From assembly GCF_011077955.1 (NCBI RefSeq), contig NZ_JAALBX010000016.1, positions 22,857 to 86,856 of the forward strand: 64,000 nucleotides of DNA, read 5' to 3'. Both the position numbers and the translations under genes were made by a program. Source of the stretch: Citrobacter freundii (GTDB lineage: Bacteria > Pseudomonadota > Gammaproteobacteria > Enterobacterales > Enterobacteriaceae). Position 1 is the stretch's first letter, and each line of letters begins with the position of its first letter. Shown piece after piece: positions 63,968-64,000 of the stretch. The notes beneath the pieces are model-generated. The model worked only from the letters and a program-made list of their open reading frames with translations. It ran no database searches and was not told where the DNA came from.

Positions 63968-64000
63968 AAATTGAAGAGTTTGATCATGGCTCAGATTGAA
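63968..64000 (+). rRNA. rrs: 16S ribosomal RNA, 5' end only
   Basis: AAATTGAAGAGTTTGATCAT then GGCTCAGATTGAA is the universal enterobacterial 16S 5' end; the window stops after 33 bases. From its position after murI it corresponds to E. coli rrnB. Confidence 0.97.

Overview
The window is a stretch of enterobacterial chromosome. Almost every protein is a close full-length match to a gene I know from E. coli K-12 or Salmonella: the Cpx system, glpFKX, hslVU, the met and arg clusters, oxyR, btuB, and murI followed by an rRNA operon. It belongs in the Enterobacteriaceae, near Salmonella, Citrobacter and Enterobacter. The genus is not settled. Some features recall Salmonella (the 15.8-19.9 kb sugar-kinase cluster, the CpxQ sequence). 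Others differ from both E. coli K-12 and Salmonella Typhimurium as I know them (argG inside the arg operon, a divergent BtuB, no katG or frw block, no lsr operon beside tpiA). I saw no insertion sequences, phage genes, CRISPR arrays or tRNA genes.

Layout: (1) 1-8515 is the waaH-yibQ-envC-gpmI / yibN-grxC-secB-gpsA-cysE / trmL block, covering lipopolysaccharide, cell separation, glycolysis, redox, export, phospholipid and cysteine functions. (2) At 8516-8601 this block joins cpxA. In E. coli these loci lie on opposite sides of oriC, so this looks like the endpoint of an origin-spanning inversion. (3) 8602-15480 is cpxAR / cpxP-cpxQ, fieF, pfkA, sbp and cdh. (4) 15481-21304 is an accessory insert between cdh and tpiA. 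It holds a GPH-type permease, an aminoimidazole-riboside-kinase-like PfkB kinase, an ADP-ribosylglycohydrolase-fold protein, a GntR/UTRA regulator and a DASS-type anion transporter, and is preceded by a perfect 34-bp palindrome overlapping a CRP-like site. (5) 21349-37995 is tpiA, yiiQ, yiiR, fpr, glpXKF, zapB, a displaced nlpA, rraA, menA, hslUV, ftsN, cytR, priA and rpmE. (6) 38058-43378 is the methionine regulon, metJ / metBL / metF, with MetJ boxes. (7) 43428-49377 is gldA, eptC and ppc. (8) 49715-55673 is the divergent arginine cluster argE / argCBGH with paired ARG boxes. (9) 55724-63588 is oxyS / oxyR, sthA, fabR-yijD, trmA, and btuB with its cobalamin riboswitch, overlapping murI. (10) 63589-64000 holds tandem rRNA promoters, a boxA antiterminator and the first 33 bases of 16S rRNA.

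The main leads are the accessory insert with its palindrome (a candidate regulated nucleoside/riboside salvage system), the trmL-cpxA junction, argG within argCBH, the relocated nlpA, the reduced metF-gldA-eptC interval, a strongly diverged OxyS, and the divergent BtuB under a conserved riboswitch. Functions come from reading the sequence and from remembered family knowledge; no database search was run.
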